Translations under genes and position numbers: made by a program
Assembly (NCBI GenBank): GCA_036961445.1
Contig: JBALVO010000143.1
Coordinates: forward strand, 1-9,225
Source: JBALVO01 sp036961445
GTDB lineage: Bacteria; Pseudomonadota; Gammaproteobacteria; Pseudomonadales; Halieaceae
Length of the DNA: 9,225 nucleotides
Direction: 5' to 3'
In this document: one piece after another, positions 6,216 to 9,225 of the stretch
Numbering within the stretch: the stretch's first letter is position 1
Layout of the letters: the number at the start of each line of letters is the position of its first letter
Notes under the pieces: generated by a model
Told to the model about the DNA's origin: nothing
Seen by the model: the letters and a program-made list of their open reading frames with translations, nothing else
Databases searched by the model: none

Positions 6216-6653
6216 ATGGCGAAAACAATAATCACGACCAATGACCAACGCTCGAATCCACTGAATGTCGGTGGTTTTTCTATCACTGTCCTCGCGTCTG
6301 AGAGTGAGACTGATGGCTATGAAGTTTTTCATTCAGAAGGTACGGAGGGTAAAGGTCCAGGACCTCATTACCATCCATGGGACGAATCACTTTATATTAC
6401 CAAGGGGCAAGTTCATTGCGGTGTTGGCGAAGAGGAAGTTCTCGCCTCCCCAGGTACATTGGTTCACATACCAGCGGGCACGGTACATTGGTTTCGTTTT
6501 GGGAAAGACGGCGGTGAATTTATCTCAATGACATCCAAGGGCAATGCTTCAGAAATGTTTACAGCATTTAGTAAAGGCATAAATTGGGAAAGCCCGGATA
6601 GGAGAGAGCTAGTCGAATTAGCTGCTAAGCATGGGCAAGTAGTTATTGATTGA
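6216..6653 (+). CDS. Single-domain cupin protein
   Basis: The 145-residue product is a small cytoplasmic beta-barrel. Cupin motif 1 is GPGPHYHPWDESLYITKG (47-64), with His51, His53 and Glu57 as predicted metal ligands. Motif 2 ends in PAGTVHWF (86-93), with His91 as the fourth ligand. The full ligand set is present, so it probably binds a metal such as Fe, Mn or Ni and may be an enzyme (dioxygenase- or isomerase-like). The substrate cannot be read from the sequence. The C-terminal stretch 113-145 (MFTAFSKGINWESPDRRELVELAAKHG) is helical and resembles the tail of quercetin-dioxygenase-like cupins. The start is supported by GGAG at 6203-6206, nine bases upstream of the ATG. It is monocistronic; the next gene converges from the other strand. 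Confidence 0.88.
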   Translation: MAKTIITTNDQRSNPLNVGGFSITVLASESETDGYEVFHSEGTEGKGPGPHYHPWDESLYITKGQVHCGVGEEEVLASPGTLVHIPAGTVHWFRFGKDGGEFISMTSKGNASEMFTAFSKGINWESPDRRELVELAAKHGQVVID

Positions 6654-6881
6654 GAGATGATAGAACCAAGAACCATTATTTGCCGCACGTGGAGACTATT
6701 GCCCCTGGCTGGGCTGAGGACGCAAAACGTCGGCTATCCCTTTGATTTAGTTACATATGCTTCATTTGAAGTGTTCTTGACGAAGTGTTGCGTCGACCGG
6801 TTGAGATCGCACCTCACGGCGGACATTCGATTAGCCAAGTTTGTCATTTGAAGGTTTTTCTAGGGGCGAAGAAAAGCAGGC

Positions 6882-7265
6882 TCAGCAGAATGTATCTGCA
6901 ATGTCAGCGAGCAATTGCTGCTGTGGCTCTGACCAAAAATTCGAGTAAAAGCCAAGACCAATGAAATGTCTGTGTGAGTAAAAATCTTGCCCCACGCGGC
7001 GCAGCGTTTGCACTGAGGTCACTGTCCTGAGAATTCGCAGACCCTTGATGTAAAAAAGGGCACAGTCGGTTTCAACCTGCTGTCTTTGTTTGGCGGTTAT
7101 AGCTGAGCCCGTGACTTCTTCCATAGCCAACGTATAGCCCGCAATAATTGCTGTTACCTGGGGGTTGTTGGGTGTGCCCTGCTGCCCTGTGACCTGGTTG
7201 CCTCCTTCAGTGGATGGCTTCTTACCGCGCAACTGGCCCGCCCATTGCCTGATGTTTGCTTGCAT
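6882..7265 (-). CDS. Hypothetical protein with a phage-like aromatic motif
   Basis: No named family is recognised. The first 35 residues are polar and Gly/Gln/Asn-rich (GKKPSTEGGNQVTGQQGTPNN), suggesting a flexible tail. The folded part, about 36-127, contains helices around 37-51 and 57-72. It then has GQDFYSHRHFIGLGFYSNFW (92-111), followed by a helix ending LLADIADTFC. The pattern DF-x-x-x-R-x-x-x-G-x-GF(Y/W) is like a segment of small hypothetical phage and prophage proteins I remember (DFWLTRNGHGAGFW type). The match is partial: the usual Thr-Arg-Asn is replaced by SHRH. There is no signal peptide or membrane helix. A ribosome site, TAGGT, lies five bases before the ATG. A 228-bp gap without other genes separates it from the convergent cupin gene. 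Confidence 0.6.
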   Translation of the reverse strand: MQANIRQWAGQLRGKKPSTEGGNQVTGQQGTPNNPQVTAIIAGYTLAMEEVTGSAITAKQRQQVETDCALFYIKGLRILRTVTSVQTLRRVGQDFYSHRHFIGLGFYSNFWSEPQQQLLADIADTFC

Positions 7266-7474
7266 AATACCTATGTTTTTAATTGTTGCCTCTTACCTCA
7301 GCCAAGAGAATATAGATCGCGCATAGCCATGCCAGTCAAGACAAATCAATAGCTCATGAAGTATCACTTCGCATTTTTAGGGCAAAGCGCGAAATATCCC
7401 GTTATCTAATCCTTATCAATTAGTTGGTCAGAACTAAGTGGGTGCCGACGAAATTTTCCTATTGTTGTGCTAAC

Positions 7475-7518
7475 GGGTGCGAGTATTCTTAATATCCGTC
7501 GTAGTAATACTAGCACCC
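7475..7518. repeat. Imperfect inverted repeat (13-bp arms)
   Basis: GGGTGCGAGTATT (7475-7487) and AATACTAGCACCC (7506-7518) pair at 12 of 13 positions (one G-A mismatch) across an 18-base loop. No T-run follows on the plus strand (CAATGTTTCC), so it is not a typical terminator. The arms are unrelated to the GGCGAAAGCGGAC family. Confidence 0.65.
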
Positions 7519-7534
7519 CAATGTTTCCTTGCTA

Positions 7535-7546
7535 GACCAATTGGTC
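7535..7546. promoter_or_regulatory. Perfect 12-bp palindrome GACCAATTGGTC
   Basis: The palindrome lies 17 bases after the large inverted repeat, and a half-site, TTGGTC, recurs about 120 bp upstream near 7423-7428. This could be a dimeric regulator's operator for a gene on either side. There is no regulator in the window to match it, and a 12-bp palindrome can arise by chance. Confidence 0.25.
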
Positions 7547-7671
7547 GCAAAGGAGTGTCCACTAATTTAGTCCGGCTATATAGAAGCCCTAATTTCTTGT
7601 CTACTGGTCAATGACTCAAAAGAATAAAAAGGCGGTCGTTCATCCCAGTTTTGCCCATACGGTCGCTGGTA

Positions 7672-7684
7672 GGCGAAAGTGGAC
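7672..7684 (+). repeat. Dispersed intergenic repeat, copy 7
   Basis: GGCGAAAGTGGAC matches the family core with one change (C to T). It has the usual T-A just before it, as in copies 3 and 6. No inverted partner is evident within 60 bases. It is the rightmost copy and lies about 150 bp upstream of the DUF427 start. Confidence 0.6.
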
Positions 7685-7831
7685 TGTTGGCGAAGTCAAT
7701 TCTGAATATCTTCATAGCGCTATCTCTGCAAGCCTCATTAAAGGGAGAGCGTTGTACGGAGCGAGTAGTTCACGTGATCCCAGTCAGGCCAATCAGCGTA
7801 TATATTCCAAAGTCATTGCGGTCATCACGTT

Positions 7832-8344
7832 ATGTGGAAGTATATCGGGCAACAGCGTCCTTCCTTTGCTGACGAGCCTGGGCCCGGGCAGGAGTCAGTG
7901 TGGGATTATCCGCGGCCACCTGCACTGGTGAGCAGCGATGCCGTGGTGGAGGTATGGTCCGGTGGGCTCAGGCTCGCCCGATCCAGTGCCTGCCTGCGTG
8001 TTCTGGAAACTGCCAGTCCACCAACCTATTACCTTCCGTCGCAGGATGTCGACTGGACACTGTTGGTGCGCACCACCGGCAGCAGCTGCTGCGAATGGAA
8101 AGGCGTGGCGACCTATTGGGCGCTGGCATCAGACCTCGCTGCGGGTGCAGTGGCCTGGAGCTATGCGAGCCCAAACGAGTACTTCGCGGCTATCGACGGA
8201 TGTATTTCTTTCTATCCTGGCCGTGTTGACTGCCGCGTTAACAGTGAGCGGGTCAAACCGCAGCCGGGCGCATTTTACGGCGGCTGGGTAACGCAGAGCG
8301 TCACTGGGCCATTCAAGGGTGAGCCCGGTACCGGTCACTGGTAG
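7832..8344 (+). CDS. DUF427 domain protein
   Basis: The 170-residue product carries the whole string of DUF427 motifs in order: VWDYPRPP (23-30), RVLETASPPTYYLP (56-69), CEWKG (87-91), AWSYASP (108-114), FYPGRVDC (127-134), QPGAFYGGW (144-152) and GPFKG (159-163). The fold is a compact beta-rich domain of unknown biochemical role, and the protein should be cytoplasmic. The N-terminus MWKYIGQQRPSFADEPGPGQ agrees with the form of the family I remember, which supports this ATG even though no good ribosome site precedes it. Variation is mild: Val107 occupies a position that is often Ala. It is GC-rich, unlike the region to its left. The DUF3429 gene follows 48 bp downstream on the same strand, suggesting co-transcription. 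Confidence 0.92.
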   Translation: MWKYIGQQRPSFADEPGPGQESVWDYPRPPALVSSDAVVEVWSGGLRLARSSACLRVLETASPPTYYLPSQDVDWTLLVRTTGSSCCEWKGVATYWALASDLAAGAVAWSYASPNEYFAAIDGCISFYPGRVDCRVNSERVKPQPGAFYGGWVTQSVTGPFKGEPGTGHW

Positions 8345-8392
8345 TCACTGTAACCCCTGGAATCGTTCGCTGAAAAACTGGACACACGTGCA

Positions 8393-9058
8393 ATGGCTGT
8401 CAATCACGAAAAAATAAGACGACTTTTGGGTGAGAAAGAAGCGGCCACCGATAACAGCCTGAGGGCCAAATCTCTGGGTCGCGCACTCACGGGCGAGGTC
8501 CCGAAAACGCTCACGCCTTATGAGTGGCAGCAGTGGTACGCTGAGCGCGGTGTGCCAGACAGCCACCTCGCGCCGCAGGTAACGAAACACAGCGAGTCGT
8601 GGTGGCGCCACCTGGGTAACACGCACACCTCGGACACTGATAAGACACCGTTATATGCTACCTGGCTCGGGCGAGTGGGCTTACTGCCCTTCGTTGGCCT
8701 ACTGGCGGCCTTGTATCTGGACGCGCAACACCAGCAGCTTTGGGCAAAGAGTCTTGCCACCTATACACTGGCCATTATTTGCTTTCTGGTAGGTGCGTGG
8801 TGGGGCCTTGCACTCATACGTCGCAGCCCGGCGGCGCTGCTTATGAGTAATGCGGTGGTGTTAGTCGCCGTTTTCGGCCACGTGCTGCTGGCCCCTGCGC
8901 CCTTTTTCCTGCTCGGCGCGTTGCTGTTTCTCGCAACAGTTGTCATCGAGAGACGCCATGCCCTGTTTCACCGGCAGCCGTCCTATTATGCGCGTCTGCG
9001 ACTGCAGCTGAGCCTGGTAGCAAGTGCATCGCTATTACTGGCGGCGATTCACCCGTGA
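8393..9058 (+). CDS. DUF3429 membrane protein with extended N-terminus
   Basis: Residues about 89-217 match DUF3429: LGRVGLLPFVGLLAALYL, then TYTLAIICFLVGAWWGLAL, then three more hydrophobic segments (about 148-166, 167-185 and 203-219). This gives about five inner-membrane helices. The family's function is unknown. The first 80 residues are soluble and charged, with TPYEWQQWYAERGVPDSHLAP (41-61), an extension beyond the bare domain that I cannot assign. The ATG at 8393 has only a weak GGA about 12 bases upstream, so the start is uncertain; the N-terminal extension still reads like genuine coding sequence. It lies 48 bp after DUF427 on the same strand, with no terminator between, so an operon is likely. 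Confidence 0.85.
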   Translation: MAVNHEKIRRLLGEKEAATDNSLRAKSLGRALTGEVPKTLTPYEWQQWYAERGVPDSHLAPQVTKHSESWWRHLGNTHTSDTDKTPLYATWLGRVGLLPFVGLLAALYLDAQHQQLWAKSLATYTLAIICFLVGAWWGLALIRRSPAALLMSNAVVLVAVFGHVLLAPAPFFLLGALLFLATVVIERRHALFHRQPSYYARLRLQLSLVASASLLLAAIHP

Positions 9059-9082
9059 TCTCGCTGTACCTGCAGCGCTGCG

Positions 9083-9134
9083 GCTTGCCCAAGATCACTT
9101 CGGTACTCTGCGTCGCCCCGGCACCGAAGCAAGC
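9083..9134. terminator. Two-part stem-loop between DUF3429 and tRNA-Arg
   Basis: CTTCGGT (9098-9104) pairs with ACCGAAG (9123-9129) across an 18-base loop. The stem can extend through GCTTG (9083-9087) with CAAGC (9130-9134) after a bulge. It sits between two convergent units and could end transcription from either side, but there is no T-run on either strand. Rho-dependent pausing or chance are alternatives. Confidence 0.35.
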
Positions 9135-9178
9135 ATTATCGTGCTCACCGATAAGAATAACCTAGATGCAGGTCGATA

Positions 9179-9225
9179 TGGCCCGCCCTTCAGGAGTCGA
9201 ACCTGAGACCTTCCCCTTAGGAGGG
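9179..9225 (-). tRNA. tRNA-Arg (anticodon CCT), 3' part; 5' end outside the window
   Basis: Read on the minus strand from the window edge: anticodon loop CTCCTAA with anticodon CCT (complement of 9219-9221), 3' anticodon stem GGGGA, a short variable loop, T-arm TCAGG-TTCGACT-CCTGA, 3' acceptor strand AGGGCGG, discriminator G and an encoded CCA (9179-9181). T33 and A37 are as expected. The D-arm and 5' acceptor strand lie beyond the window, so acceptor pairing cannot be checked. It would decode AGG. Its 3' end faces the accessory genes, the side on which tRNA-targeting islands usually sit. Confidence 0.92.

Larger units (their letters stand above)
7266..7831. other. Long intergenic region, no gene seen
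   Basis: This 566-bp stretch lies between divergent genes and is AT-rich. It contains a 13-bp imperfect hairpin (7475-7518), a 12-bp palindrome (7535-7546) and one repeat copy (7672-7684). Short frames across 7611-7931 run through the repeat and into DUF427 out of frame, and are not supported as genes. Promoters for both flanking genes are expected here, but none is clear. Confidence 0.5.

Noticed and set aside
6657..6851. A 64-codon plus-strand frame just after the cupin gene
   Set aside because: No domain or ribosome site is visible and its composition is not protein-like. The gap 6654-6881 holds only faint GCGGACAT- and GGCGAAG-like traces, too weak to call another repeat copy.
480..7684. 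Integron gene-cassette array with attC sites
   Set aside because: Small single genes separated by repeats suggested this. However, gene orientations are mixed, gaps are long, no GTTRRRY/RYYYAAC core pair is visible around the repeats, and there is no integron integrase. The sequence near 7468-7530 has TAAC and GTT but not the consensus boxes.
480..7684. CRISPR array
   Set aside because: The copies are hundreds to thousands of bases apart with genes between them, and no cas gene is present. The 1401-1440 tract has no spacers.

Overview
The window looks like chromosomal DNA from a Gram-negative, probably marine, gammaproteobacterium. This is inferred from the secreted multidomain carbohydrate esterase, the DUF427 and DUF3429 proteins, the style of the signal peptides and the form of the tRNA-Arg(CCT). 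The genus cannot be named; Woeseiales-like or Cellvibrionales-like lineages are guesses. There are nine plausible protein genes, one transposase remnant and one partial tRNA gene. No CRISPR array, integrase or replication origin was seen.

Layout, left to right. A small secreted repeat protein (+, 50-403). A periplasmic SnoaL/DUF4440-like protein (-, 654-1088). A pentanucleotide microsatellite (1401-1440). A large secreted SGNH/CE2-type esterase with carbohydrate-binding-like, FnIII-like and Ig-like C-terminal modules (-, 1609-3705). The 3' remnant of an IS91-type transposase (-, 4005-4193). A five-helix membrane protein (-, 4440-4970). A two-helix ion-channel-like protein with a non-canonical selectivity filter (-, 5380-5871). 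A single-domain cupin (+, 6216-6653). A hypothetical protein with a phage-like motif (-, 6882-7265). DUF427 (+, 7832-8344) and DUF3429 (+, 8393-9058) genes, probably one operon. The 3' half of tRNA-Arg(CCT) at the right edge (-).

Composition is visibly mosaic. The esterase and the DUF427-DUF3429 end are GC-rich with GC-biased third positions, whereas the small genes between about 4440 and 7600, and those left of 1600, are more AT-rich. Most small genes stand alone, in mixed orientation, with long gaps between them. This suggests an accessory region that has accumulated single-gene insertions beside a tRNA gene, rather than one pathway.

The most striking structure is not a gene. A short repeat with core GGCGAAAGCGGAC occurs seven times, always in the same orientation and only between genes, often with an inverted GTCCGCT partner that could fold as a hairpin. 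Two copies are 34/37 identical and bracket the DUF4440 gene exactly 780 bp apart, and one copy abuts the transposase remnant. The genes show no obvious common function; the repeats are what links them.
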